From Vallitalea sp. (lineage in GTDB: Bacteria > Bacillota > Clostridia > Lachnospirales > Vallitaleaceae), in contig JAOASG010000022.1 in assembly GCA_025210235.1 (NCBI GenBank), positions 1 to 64,000 on the forward strand: a stretch of 64,000 nucleotides of DNA, read 5' to 3'. The notes below the pieces were generated by a model. That model made no database searches. It saw nothing but the letters and a program-made list of their open reading frames with translations, and had not been told where the DNA came from. The translations under genes were made by a program, and so were the position numbers. Shown piece by piece: positions 36,520-45,318 of this stretch; the first letter of the stretch is position 1; the number at the start of each line of letters is the position of its first letter.

Positions 36520-36541
36520 CAGCACAAGAAAAATATGTCAA
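36513..36541 (-). promoter_or_regulatory. Promoter of the ribonucleotide reductase gene
   Basis: On the minus strand, TTGACA (36536-36541), a 17-bp spacer and TACAAT (36513-36518). The -10 lies inside the upstream NrdR box. Confidence 0.75.
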
Positions 36542-36554
36542 TACTATTATAGTC

Positions 36555-37916
36555 TTAGTATCTCGCAGAATTAAATATTTCATAATCTTTGCAGGGATAT
36601 TTTTTTCGATAATACGTTTTGTTTTTTATTATTTTTTTAATTAACTTAATTAATACATCAATTTCTCCATAATCATTATATAGTCCAAAGCTGATTCTAA
36701 CCATACCTGGGTGAGGTGAATAAGGATTATTTTTATGAGCATAAATTTCTCTAGGAGATAAATTTAATAATTTTTGAATATATGGTTGAGCACAAAAACA
36801 CCCACTTCTAACGCTGATTCCAGCTTCTTTTGATAAAATTTCAGCAACGGTTGAGTGATGAAGTCCTTTTATATTAAAAGTAATGATACCTATTCTATTA
36901 TTACAATCTCTTTCATTACCATATATAATTACATCTTTGAATTTGTTTAATTTATCAAGAGTATACTGTGTTAACTTCAATTCGAAATTTTCAATTTCAT
37001 CCATCCCAATTTTACTTAAGGTGCTTATTGCTGTTTGTAAGGCTACTATCCCCATTAAATTAGGAGTTCCAGCTTCTTCTTTATGAGGAAGATCATCCCA
37101 AATAACATAACTCGGAGTAACCATTTTTACTGTTCCACCACCCACTTGAGTAGGTGTTCCACGAGAAAAAGTATCTTTTGGAGCAATAAGTACGCCTGTA
37201 CCAAAAGGAGCATATATCTTATGGCTTGAGAATACTAAATAATCAATATGCTTACTATCATAATGCGATTTCATATTAATAGGAGAATGTGGAATTAGTT
37301 GTGCACCATCTATTAAAATTTTCGCTCCATATTTATGTGCAAGTTCAGCAAATTGATGTATATTTGTTTTATAACCTGTTACATTGGAAGCACCTGATAG
37401 AGTAACAAGTTTTACCTTACCATTATATCGTCTAAGCTTATTTGCATAGCTATTAATACAAAGATTACCTTTTTTGGTAATATTAATATAGTCAATTCTA
37501 AAATTCTTTCTCCAAGGAAGATCGTTAGAATGATGTTCCATATAAGAAGATAAGATTATTCCATCTTTTTTCGATTGTGCTAATTTATCAGATATTTTAT
37601 TAAGTGCTTCAGTAGTATTTTTGACAAATATAACAGTAGAAAAATCATTATCTATATTAACAAATTTTCCAATGATTTTTCTAGCATTTTCATATATTTC
37701 AGATGATAGTTGTGATTTATATCCTGATCCACGATGGATAGATGAATACCATGGGGCAAAATCATTAATAGCCTTCATGACAGATATAAGGGGTGGTGTA
37801 GTAGCAGCATTATCAAAATTTATTTCTTTTGCGTATCTACCATTAGTCAAGGGAATAAGTACATCAGTGCCTACTATCATTTTTTTATATCTTGATTGGT
37901 AAGGATAATAACTCAT
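36555..37916 (-). CDS. Class V aminotransferase, cysteine desulfurase (SufS/CsdA-like)
   Basis: A 453-residue PLP enzyme. NFDNAATTPP and the PLP lysine in VFSSHKIYAPFGTG are clear, and IDGAQLIPHSP supplies the PLP aspartate. The persulfide-forming cysteine sits in SVRSGCFCAQPYI. It lacks neighbouring suf genes, so it could provide sulfur for a specialised purpose or act on another substrate such as selenocysteine. The N-terminal extension of about 30 residues is longer than usual. GAGGAGG precedes the ATG; a MITE copy lies just upstream. Confidence 0.85.
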   Translation of the reverse strand: MSYYPYQSRYKKMIVGTDVLIPLTNGRYAKEINFDNAATTPPLISVMKAINDFAPWYSSIHRGSGYKSQLSSEIYENARKIIGKFVNIDNDFSTVIFVKNTTEALNKISDKLAQSKKDGIILSSYMEHHSNDLPWRKNFRIDYINITKKGNLCINSYANKLRRYNGKVKLVTLSGASNVTGYKTNIHQFAELAHKYGAKILIDGAQLIPHSPINMKSHYDSKHIDYLVFSSHKIYAPFGTGVLIAPKDTFSRGTPTQVGGGTVKMVTPSYVIWDDLPHKEEAGTPNLMGIVALQTAISTLSKIGMDEIENFELKLTQYTLDKLNKFKDVIIYGNERDCNNRIGIITFNIKGLHHSTVAEILSKEAGISVRSGCFCAQPYIQKLLNLSPREIYAHKNNPYSPHPGMVRISFGLYNDYGEIDVLIKLIKKIIKNKTYYRKKYPCKDYEIFNSARY

Positions 37917-37946
37917 ATAATCCTCCTCATAATAACTTTAATTAAT

Positions 37947-38064
37947 TAAGTAATTGCAAAACTACATTAAGTTGATTCTTTAATTCAATATGTTGGGTAC
38001 TCGCTTATAATAAGAACTACATATCGTATGTAAAGAATTATAATTCTTAGTTTCGCAATTACCT
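37947..38064 (-). repeat. MITE-like palindromic repeat, copy D
   Basis: A 118-bp copy in the inverted orientation: TAAGTAATTGCAAAACTA left end and TTTCGCAATTACCT right end. AACTTTAAT lies on both sides (37934-37942, four bases from the element, and 38065-38073), a likely target duplication. Confidence 0.85.
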
Positions 38065-38073
38065 AACTTTAAT

Positions 38074-38133
38074 AGTAATTGCGAATTAACATATTGTAAT
38101 AATAGATAACAAAATGTATCCTTCGCAATTACT
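38074..38133. repeat. 60-bp internally deleted relative of the MITE
   Basis: It has perfect 12-bp terminal inverted repeats AGTAATTGCGAA / TTCGCAATTACT with only 36 bp between them, including an ACATATTGTA piece of the normal core. It is separated from copy D by 9 bp. Confidence 0.8.
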
Positions 38134-38140
38134 TAAATAA

Positions 38141-38231
38141 CTTCAATACGTAATAGAATTTAATATAATTAATATTACGAATTGAAGATCTATAAAAATA
38201 TCAATGATTAACTTATTGTAAGCTAATCATT
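38141..38231. repeat. Two further inverted repeats before the DUF421 gene
   Basis: CTTCAATACGTAATA pairs with TATTACGAATTGAAG (14 of 15, 38141-38187). AATGATTA...CTTA pairs with TAAG...TAATCATT (38203-38231). No T-run follows either. Confidence 0.55.
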
Positions 38232-38375
38232 AATAATTAACATATAGTCTATAATCAAAATATCTTTGTTAATATAATATGCAGTGAATATTGATTCGTG
38301 AAAAAATAATTAAATAATAGAATGAAAAACATAAATTATTTAAAAAAGCAAATACTAGTACAAGAGGTGATAAGA

Positions 38376-39083
38376 TTGAATGAAACTTATGTGGTTATTG
38401 TAAGGGGAGTAATTGGTTTTTTATCGTTATTAATATTCACACGTTTTCTTGGTAAACAACAAGTTAGTCAGTTAACATTGTTTGAATATGTACTAGGTAT
38501 AACTATTGGTTCTATGGCATCTACACTTACAACTGATTTAAGTTCTGCAGCTTGGCCACATTGGGTAGGGTTATTAGTATGGTCGTCTCTTGTATATCTT
38601 GTCCAACTTCTTGCAATAAGATTTCCGAAAATCTCTCAATATATAAATGGAAAACCTGAGGTATTAATAGTAAATGGAAAAATATTAGAGGGTACTTTAA
38701 GAAAGATAAGATATAGTTTATTTGATTTATTAGAACAGTTAAGAGTTAATAATATTTTTGATATTAGTCAGGTAGAATTTGCTATCCTTGAAACCAACGG
38801 TAAATTAACAGTATTAAAAAAATCACAATTTCAAGCATTAACACCTAATGATATGAGTATCCCAACAGGGTATCAAGGACTTAGTACCGAATTGATTTAT
38901 AATGGTGTTGTTATGGAACATAATCTGCAAAAAGTTAATTTAAATAGAAGATGGTTAGACAGTCAGTTAAAAACAAGGGGTATAAAGAATCCTCAAGAAG
39001 TCTACCTTGCCATGCTAAATACTTCAGGCGAATTATATATTGATTTGTACAAAGATCATGTGTATAACAATATGAATTCGTAA
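38376..39083 (+). CDS. DUF421 (YetF/YrbG-like) membrane protein
   Basis: A 235-residue protein with three hydrophobic helices at about 5-25, 33-53 and 60-85, then a soluble domain ending with strands such as LIYNGVVMEHNLQKVNLNRR. The helical part carries the family block TRFLGKQQVSQLTLFEYVLG and TIGSMAST. DUF421 proteins sit in the membrane of spore formers and many others; their function is unclear. I use the TTG at 38376 (AAGAGGTGA upstream), since the ATG at 38322 lacks a ribosome site. The DUF4363 gene behind it is its usual partner. Confidence 0.85.
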   Translation: MNETYVVIVRGVIGFLSLLIFTRFLGKQQVSQLTLFEYVLGITIGSMASTLTTDLSSAAWPHWVGLLVWSSLVYLVQLLAIRFPKISQYINGKPEVLIVNGKILEGTLRKIRYSLFDLLEQLRVNNIFDISQVEFAILETNGKLTVLKKSQFQALTPNDMSIPTGYQGLSTELIYNGVVMEHNLQKVNLNRRWLDSQLKTRGIKNPQEVYLAMLNTSGELYIDLYKDHVYNNMNS

Positions 39084-39175
39084 AACAAAAAATCATATTA
39101 TATATAATTTAACATAATGTAATCTTGTAATTTAACTAGTTAAGTACAGCTTTGAGAAAGGATGTATTAGAAAAA

Positions 39176-39541
39176 GTGAAAAAAATATTTTTAATGATTA
39201 TTACCTTTACTATTTTAAGTATATTTGTTATTATTATGAATTCAGGAAGAGTGATGAAAAAATCTTTTGGAAATACGGATAATGTAGATTATTTATTACA
39301 AGAAATAGATAAAGATATTATAAAAGAGAATTGGGATAAAGGATTAGAAGATATTGAGAAATTAGAAATTGCATGGAAAAAAGTAGAAAAAAGAGTTCAG
39401 TTTAGTGTCGAAAGAGATGATTTGAATGAAATTATTTTAAGTATGTCTCGGTTAAAGGGTTCCATACGTGGTATGAGCCAAGACGAATGTTTTATTAGTT
39501 TAGAAGAATTAAAGACTTATTGGAACCATTTAGAAGAATAA
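39176..39541 (+). CDS. DUF4363 protein
   Basis: A 121-residue protein with one N-terminal membrane helix (about 3-24) and a helical outer domain containing IIKENWDKGLEDIEKLEIAW, the family pattern. DUF4363 genes regularly follow DUF421 genes. The start is probably the GTG at 39176, 11 bases after GAAAGGATG; an earlier in-frame TTG at 39152 has no site. Function unknown. Confidence 0.7.
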   Translation: MKKIFLMIITFTILSIFVIIMNSGRVMKKSFGNTDNVDYLLQEIDKDIIKENWDKGLEDIEKLEIAWKKVEKRVQFSVERDDLNEIILSMSRLKGSIRGMSQDECFISLEELKTYWNHLEE

Positions 39542-39560
39542 TAAATAAGTAGGTGATTAA

Positions 39561-40295
39561 ATGAGCTTTTATAAAAGTATTTCTAAGGCGTATGATAATA
39601 TTTTCCCTATTAATGAAAATATAGTTGAATTTGTTTTGGAAAGTATTTCTAATGAAAACAAATTTAAAATACTAGATATTGGATGTGCTACGGGACATTT
39701 AGCAGGAGAGCTATCAAAAAAAGGATTTTCTGTTATGGGAATTGATTTAAACAGTGAAATGATAAAATTTGCAAAAAATCATTATAAAACTAATAACGTG
39801 GATTTTAAAGTGATGAATATGTTAGATGTTGATGAAAAATTTCAAGAAGATAGTTTTGATATTATTACATGTTTTGGAAATACATTAGTACATTTAACGA
39901 ATGAGGAAATGATTTTTAAAGCACTAAGAAAGATAAAATGCATTCTCAAAAACGGTGGCAAGCTACAAATTCAAATACTTAATTATGATTATATCCTTAA
40001 TGAATGTATCAAAGAATTACCTCTTATCGAAAATGATTATATAAAATTCGAAAGATTTTATTCAGAGCAAGTAAGAGATGAGAGATTAATATTTGAAACA
40101 AGATTAACTATTAAAAGTACAGGAGAAGTAATATCTAATGAAATATATCTATATCCTTTATTAAAAAAACAATTAAATAATATGTTGCAACAATTAGGAT
40201 TTGAAGATGTTAAATTTTATAAAGATTTTAAAAAGAGGACATATACTAATAATCATTTACCATTAGTTATGGAGAGCGTGTTATCAAAAAAGTAA
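39561..40295 (+). CDS. SAM-dependent methyltransferase
   Basis: A 244-residue class I methyltransferase. Motif I is ILDIGCATGHLAGELSKKG, then MGIDLNSEMIKFAKNHY (motif II acidic residue) and DIITCFGNTLVHL (motif IV). The beta-rich C-terminal half resembles small-molecule methyltransferases of the UbiE/glycine-sarcosine type. The substrate cannot be told. It starts 20 bases behind DUF4363 with AAGTAGGTG, so it may be cotranscribed. Confidence 0.85.
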   Translation: MSFYKSISKAYDNIFPINENIVEFVLESISNENKFKILDIGCATGHLAGELSKKGFSVMGIDLNSEMIKFAKNHYKTNNVDFKVMNMLDVDEKFQEDSFDIITCFGNTLVHLTNEEMIFKALRKIKCILKNGGKLQIQILNYDYILNECIKELPLIENDYIKFERFYSEQVRDERLIFETRLTIKSTGEVISNEIYLYPLLKKQLNNMLQQLGFEDVKFYKDFKKRTYTNNHLPLVMESVLSKK

Positions 40296-40312
40296 TGAAA
40301 AATCAACAGATA

Positions 40313-41737
40313 TTAATCTCTTTTGTTCCTTTTAATTTCTATAATAGGCTTTCGGAAAATTATATGACTAAGAGCTTTACAATCTAAAGGGAAAAGGGGC
40401 CAAGTGTAATGTATTGAGCTTAGTGTTTTCGTAGTTCCAATTATTAAGATTATAACAATTAAACCAATAATAAAACCATAAATATTAAATAGTCCAGTTA
40501 ATAAAAGTAAAAATAGTCTAAATAAACGTATAGCAAGAGAAAATTCTATACTAGGAGATGCAAAAGTACATATTCCTACAATTGCCATATATAAAATTGT
40601 TTCTGGTATAAACCAGCCTACATCCACTGCAAATTGACTGAGAATCAGACCCCCTATAATTCCAAGAGAGGTTGATAATGTATTGGGAGTATGAATTGAA
40701 GCAATTCTTAGCATATCAAGTCCTATTTCTAATATTATAAATTGAATAAATAATGGAATATTACCTACTTCTTCAGGCCCAATAAATTGTAGGGATTTTG
40801 GGAGAAATTCTGGATTTTCCGCAAACATGAGCCAAAGTGGTGATAATATTGTAGCTACTAAAATTGATAGAAATCGTATCCACCTTATATAAGTTCCTAC
40901 TAATGGATTTTGATAATAGTCTTCTGAATGTTGAGTAAAATGAAAAAAAGTTGTAGGTATTAACATAACACTTGGAGATGTATCAACAATAATTACAATA
41001 TGACCTTCTAATAAATGAGCGGCAACAACATCAGGTCTTTCAGTAAACCTAACTTGTGGTAGAGGATTGAACCATCTTTTTTTTATTAAAAGTTCTTCAA
41101 GCGATTTTTCTGCCATGATAAGGGAATCCACTTGAATATTATCAATTTTTTTATTAACAATATCAAGAAGTTTTTCATCTACTAAATCAGTAATATAACC
41201 AATTGAAACATCAGTTTTTGAACGTTTCCCAACAGTTTTCATTTCAAAGATTAATCTATTGTCTCTTATACGTCTTCTAATTAAAGCAGTATTAAATATT
41301 ATAGTTTCAACTAAACCATCTCTTGAACCTCTTGTTACTTTTTCAAGATCTGGTTCTTCGGGACCTCTTGAAGGATATGTTCTTGCATCAATAATAATGC
41401 CTTCTGAATGCCCATCTAATATAAGAGCAACAGCTCCTGATAAAACAGAGTTCTGAAGGGAATTAAAATCTGTAAAAGTTTCAACTTCAATATATCCAAT
41501 GTGGCTAGATATCCATTGCTTTAAATCGTTAATGGTGGTCTTGTCTTCAGGTAAATTTTGAAGATTTTCAAGCAACCATAGCATAATATCATCTTTTGCA
41601 AATCCATCAATGAAAACTAAATAAGCTTTAGTATCACCAAATTTCAAATGTCGTCCAATAATATCAAAACTTTTTTTGATAGGTAGTAATTTATTTATAT
41701 TATTAATATTACTAATTAAATTCTTAGAAAGTTTCAT
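40313..41737 (-). CDS. GerA-family spore germination protein
   Basis: A 474-residue GerA/SpoVAF-type protein. The N-terminal soluble half (to about 270) has the family blocks VLSGAVALILDGHSEGIIID, RGPEEPDLEKVTRGSRDGLV (the latter almost diagnostic) and TNTALIRRRIRD-like FNTALIRRRIRD. The C-terminal half has four to five membrane helices, starting near the PLVGTYIRWIRFLSIL segment. GerA subunits form nutrient receptors in the spore inner membrane. No B or C subunit is adjacent, so it may be a SpoVAF-like or orphan subunit. AGGAG precedes the ATG. Confidence 0.9.
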   Translation of the reverse strand: MKLSKNLISNINNINKLLPIKKSFDIIGRHLKFGDTKAYLVFIDGFAKDDIMLWLLENLQNLPEDKTTINDLKQWISSHIGYIEVETFTDFNSLQNSVLSGAVALILDGHSEGIIIDARTYPSRGPEEPDLEKVTRGSRDGLVETIIFNTALIRRRIRDNRLIFEMKTVGKRSKTDVSIGYITDLVDEKLLDIVNKKIDNIQVDSLIMAEKSLEELLIKKRWFNPLPQVRFTERPDVVAAHLLEGHIVIIVDTSPSVMLIPTTFFHFTQHSEDYYQNPLVGTYIRWIRFLSILVATILSPLWLMFAENPEFLPKSLQFIGPEEVGNIPLFIQFIILEIGLDMLRIASIHTPNTLSTSLGIIGGLILSQFAVDVGWFIPETILYMAIVGICTFASPSIEFSLAIRLFRLFLLLLTGLFNIYGFIIGLIVIILIIGTTKTLSSIHYTWPLFPLDCKALSHIIFRKPIIEIKRNKRD

Positions 41738-41747
41738 ATATATACTC

Positions 41748-42047
41748 CTATTCTAAAATATGTGGGGTTATAGTATGATTAGATCGAATTGCCTTTTGGG
41801 ATATAGTAAAGTTAAAATCATTAGGATTAAGGTTAAAATCACAAGGAAATTTGGCACCACAATTTTCGCATTGAAGATATTGATAGGAATTACCATTTTC
41901 TCTTTTATCAAATTCAAAAGATAGATTGTTATTGTCTAAAGGATTATTAGAATCTAACTTATAAAAATAGGTAAAAGTTGCTTGATGTTTTGCTATGAAC
42001 TTTGTGGAGTTACAGATGGGGCAATGTAATGTTTGATTTAAATTCAT
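41748..42047 (-). CDS. Small zinc-ribbon-like protein
   Basis: A 99-residue protein with C-P-I-C near the N-terminus and C-E-N-C (YLQCENCGAKFPCDF) about 55 residues later, the layout of a zinc ribbon. Between them is a hydrophilic loop rich in Asn. It starts with GGAAGTGA upstream and ends 10 bases before the GerA-type gene, so the two are probably cotranscribed. Function unknown. Confidence 0.6.
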   Translation of the reverse strand: MNLNQTLHCPICNSTKFIAKHQATFTYFYKLDSNNPLDNNNLSFEFDKRENGNSYQYLQCENCGAKFPCDFNLNPNDFNFTISQKAIRSNHTITPHILE

Positions 42048-42208
42048 AAAGTCACTTCCATTTTTTAAATTATTATATGATTACTTTTGTAAATAATCAT
42101 ATAATAAGTATTACCAATTTTTTAGTATATTACTTTAATAATTTTAATTAAAAATGTGAAAACTAATACAAAACTGTTAAGAGTTTGCATATTTATAAGG
42201 AGGCTATT

Positions 42209-43546
42209 ATGGATTTTATTAATAATTATAAATTAATAGAAAAAGATGGAGAATATACTCTTATTATTTATTTAGATAAAATGCATGAAGAATTTGCTGA
42301 TGAGTTTGGTAATGCAGATGAAAAGAAAAAAACTCAACTAATTGATTCTATTCAAGATTATATTAACAAAAATTTTCCAAAATTGAAAATTAATTTATGC
42401 AAAATAATGCTTGGGACTATGCTTGTAGCAACGGTTCCTCTTGTTAATAATATCAATGTAAAAGCTGCTGATACAAGTACTTATAAAGTAGTTAGTGGTG
42501 ATACATTATGGAAATTATCTCAGAGATTTGGTACATCAATAAATTCAATAAAATCACTTAATAATCTAACTTCAGATACTATTTACGTTAACCAAGATTT
42601 ACTTGTTCCAAGTACTAATAATGCAACTACCCATAAGGTAGTATCAGGAGATACTTTATATAAAATAGCAAAAACTTATGGAACGTCAATAGATAATCTT
42701 AAAAATATTAATAATCTTAGCAGCGACATGATATATGTAGGTCAAACATTAAAAGTCCAAAAAAGTACTAAAGAATCAGTTGAAGAAGTACCTACTAAAT
42801 ATAAAGTGTCTATTGGAGATACACTATGGGGAATTTCCAATAGATATAATATTTCTGTAAGTACTATAAAAGAATTAAATAATTTGAATTCTGATTTAAT
42901 ATATCCTGGACAAATATTGTTGCTAAAAGGAACAACTACATCGACAAAACCATCTGTATCCTATGTTTCTCATAAAGTAGAATCTGGAGAAAACATATGG
43001 ACAATATCCATTAAATATGGGATACCTCAAAGCGAACTAATGGAAGTCAATGGATTTAACGAAAATACACAACTTAGTATTGGACAATACATTAAAATAC
43101 CTGTTCATAATATTCCAATTAAAGAAACTGTTTCAGCTAAAAATGGTGAGTATTTAGATTGGTGGTCTGAAGCACAATACGTTTTCCCTATAAATAAAGT
43201 CGCGAAAGTTACTGATTATCATACAGGTAAAAGTTTTAATATAAAAAGAACCATTGGTGCTAATCATGCTGACTGTGAGCCACTAACAGCAACAGATACT
43301 GCCATTGCAAAAAGTATATGGGGTGGTTATTCATGGAAAGTTAGACCAATAATTGTTGAAGTAGATGGAAGAAAGCTCGCTGCATCAATGTCATTTATGC
43401 CTCATAGCATTCAAAATATCACAAATAATAATTTTGATGGACATTTTGATATACATTTTGCAAATAGTACTAGACATAAAGATGGTCTAGTTGACATGGA
43501 TCATCAAAGAGAAATAAAAATATCAGCGGGGATTACAAAGATATAA
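42209..43546 (+). CDS. Four-LysM protein with unassigned C-terminal domain
   Basis: A 445-residue protein. A hydrophilic N-terminal region (1-65) precedes one hydrophobic segment (about 68-88, KIMLGTMLVATVPLV), so it is a membrane-anchored or unusually exported protein. LysM domains lie at about 95-138, 143-186, 200-243 and 258-303, each with a Y/H-K-V-x-x-G-[DE]-[TN] start. Residues 320-445 (YLDWWSEAQYVFP ... GANHADCEPLTATD ... MSFMPHSIQNI) are a domain with conserved-looking His/Cys/Asp that I cannot name. A spore-cortex or wall role is likely. AGGAGG precedes the ATG at 42209. Confidence 0.8.
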   Translation: MDFINNYKLIEKDGEYTLIIYLDKMHEEFADEFGNADEKKKTQLIDSIQDYINKNFPKLKINLCKIMLGTMLVATVPLVNNINVKAADTSTYKVVSGDTLWKLSQRFGTSINSIKSLNNLTSDTIYVNQDLLVPSTNNATTHKVVSGDTLYKIAKTYGTSIDNLKNINNLSSDMIYVGQTLKVQKSTKESVEEVPTKYKVSIGDTLWGISNRYNISVSTIKELNNLNSDLIYPGQILLLKGTTTSTKPSVSYVSHKVESGENIWTISIKYGIPQSELMEVNGFNENTQLSIGQYIKIPVHNIPIKETVSAKNGEYLDWWSEAQYVFPINKVAKVTDYHTGKSFNIKRTIGANHADCEPLTATDTAIAKSIWGGYSWKVRPIIVEVDGRKLAASMSFMPHSIQNITNNNFDGHFDIHFANSTRHKDGLVDMDHQREIKISAGITKI

Positions 43547-43642
43547 AATATGATTAATCTAAAAAAACAAAATATTTGATTTTGTATATTTAAGCTTAAT
43601 TATTTGAGTATACTAATATTAAACAATAAATTAAAAATATAA

Positions 43643-43671
43643 TTGAAAAAAATATATAAAATTGATATAAT
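43643..43671 (+). promoter_or_regulatory. Promoter of the glycine cleavage operon
   Basis: TTGAAA (43643-43648), a 17-bp spacer and TATAAT (43666-43671), about 100 bp before the riboswitch. Confidence 0.7.
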
Positions 43672-43773
43672 ATTGTTATTATTAAACAATAAATGTGCAT
43701 AAAAGAATATAAACTTCATAAACTATAACTAGGTATGACTTTAACTATAATTTCATATGTAATCCTAATAGAA

Positions 43774-43985
43774 AATAGCGAGAGATACTCTTTTGAGAGC
43801 CGAAGATGCAATATAGAAATATGCCATGTTTCTATAGAACCTTTCAGGCAAAAGGATCGCTATCGGATAGGAATTCTGGAAAGCTCAGTAAGAGCACCGA
43901 AGGAGCAATATTAGCAATAATAGAATCTCTCAGGTAAAAATACAGGATAAGACGGCATATACAAATGTCTTCTTGTCCTTTTTTA
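43774..43985 (+). promoter_or_regulatory. Tandem glycine riboswitch with terminator
   Basis: Aptamer 1 (about 43774-43863) has GCGAGAGA ... GCCGAAGATGCAA ... CTTTCAGGCAAAAGGA. Aptamer 2 (about 43864-43952) has GGAAAGCTC ... CACCGAAGGAGCAA ... TCTCTCAGGTAAAAATACAG. The short linker between them is normal. The expression platform is an imperfect stem AGGATAAGAC...GTCTTCTTGTCCT followed by TTTTTT. Glycine binding should turn on the gcv operon by preventing this terminator. Confidence 0.95.
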
Positions 43986-43992
43986 TTTACTT

Positions 43993-44110
43993 TAAGTAAT
44001 TGCAGAACTAGGAACTTAATTCTTTACATACAATATGTAGTTCTTATTAGAAACGGGAACCCAACATATTGTATTAAAGAATCAACTGAATGTAGTTTTG
44101 CAATTACTTA
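43993..44110 (+). repeat. MITE-like palindromic repeat, copy E, in the gcvT leader
   Basis: A 118-bp copy (TAAGTAATTGCAGAACTA left end, TTTTGCAATTACTTA right end) inserted between the riboswitch terminator and the gcvT ribosome site. Every gcv transcript that passes the riboswitch must include it as a large hairpin. Confidence 0.9.
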
Positions 44111-44142
44111 GTAGCCAAAAAAAAATAAAAGGAGGCAATATA

Positions 44143-45252
44143 GTGGAAGAAGCAGAAAAAAGAACAGCTTTATATGATATCCATAAAAAATATAATGGTA
44201 ATATAGTGGATTTTGCTGGATTTCAATTACCATTATATTATGATAGCATTATTGAAGAGCACAAAGCTGTTCGTACTAATGCTGGGATATTTGATGTAAG
44301 TCATATGGGAGAGGTAATAGTTTCAGGAGAAGATGCTGAGAATTATATTCAGAATCTTGTGACTAATGATGTATCTTTAATAGAAAATAGTGGAGTTATG
44401 TATACACCAATGTGTTATGAAAATGGTGGAGTTGTAGATGATTTACTAGTTTATAAATATAATACAAAGTATTATTTACTTGTCATTAATGCAAGTAATA
44501 TAGAAAAAGATTTTAAATGGATAAAACAACAAATGAATAATTATAAAGTTAATGTTAATAATGTTAGCGATGAAATTGCAGAAGTTGCATTACAAGGTCC
44601 AAAAGCTGAAAAAATTCTTCAAAAATTAACAGATACTGATTTATCATCTATTAAGTTTTTTACATTTAATGAGAATGTATATTTTAACAATATAAAATGT
44701 CTTGTATCAAGAACTGGTTATACTGGGGAAGATGGTTTTGAAATTTATACTGAACAAGAAAATATTGCAGCAATATGGGAAAGTATTATGAAAGTTGGTA
44801 TAAGTGAGGGTTTAAGACCTGCAGGATTGGGAGCAAGAGATACTCTTCGGTTTGAAGTAGCACTGCCTTTATATGGTAACGAAATTGATAAAGATATTAC
44901 TCCGTTAGAAGCTTCATTAGGTTATTTTGTTAAATTAGATACAGATTTTATTGGTAAAGATATTTTAGCCTTGCAAAAAGAAAAAGGTCTTTCACGAAAG
45001 TTAGTAGGCATTGAACTTATAGGAAAAGGAATAGCAAGGCATGGTTATGATATTGAATCTGTAGATGGAATTAAAATTGGTACAATAACTACAGGATATC
45101 AATCACCATCTTTAAATAAAACAGTAGCTCTTGGTTTAGTTGATATTGATTATACAAAACTAGATACAGATATTCTAATAAAAATAAGGAAAAAATTAGT
45201 GCCTGCAAAAATAGTAAGTAAAAAGTTTTATAAAAAAAGCTATTCTAAATAA
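44143..45252 (+). CDS. gcvT: Glycine cleavage system T protein (aminomethyltransferase)
   Basis: A 369-residue enzyme that moves the aminomethyl carbon from lipoyl-GcvH to tetrahydrofolate, releasing ammonia. TALYDIHKKYNGNIVDFAGF starts the family; NAGIFDVSHMGEV and the folate-binding Asp in MYTPMCYENGGVVDDLLVY follow. SRTGYTGEDGFEIY and AGLGARDTLR are also conserved. I use the GTG at 44143, 8 bases after AGGAGG. The upstream extension of 15 codons is read partly from MITE copy E. It is the first gene of the operon. Confidence 0.95.
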   Translation: MEEAEKRTALYDIHKKYNGNIVDFAGFQLPLYYDSIIEEHKAVRTNAGIFDVSHMGEVIVSGEDAENYIQNLVTNDVSLIENSGVMYTPMCYENGGVVDDLLVYKYNTKYYLLVINASNIEKDFKWIKQQMNNYKVNVNNVSDEIAEVALQGPKAEKILQKLTDTDLSSIKFFTFNENVYFNNIKCLVSRTGYTGEDGFEIYTEQENIAAIWESIMKVGISEGLRPAGLGARDTLRFEVALPLYGNEIDKDITPLEASLGYFVKLDTDFIGKDILALQKEKGLSRKLVGIELIGKGIARHGYDIESVDGIKIGTITTGYQSPSLNKTVALGLVDIDYTKLDTDILIKIRKKLVPAKIVSKKFYKKSYSK

Positions 45253-45318
45253 TTTACATAAATACTAGCTAACTAGGCAATTACTTATAATAAGTAAAAA
45301 ATAAGGAGGAAGTTAAAA

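Noticed and set aside
44098..44142. Longer gcvT start giving 15 extra residues
   Set aside because: The extra codons are read partly from MITE copy E and there is no ribosome site; the GTG at 44143 has AGGAGG at proper spacing.
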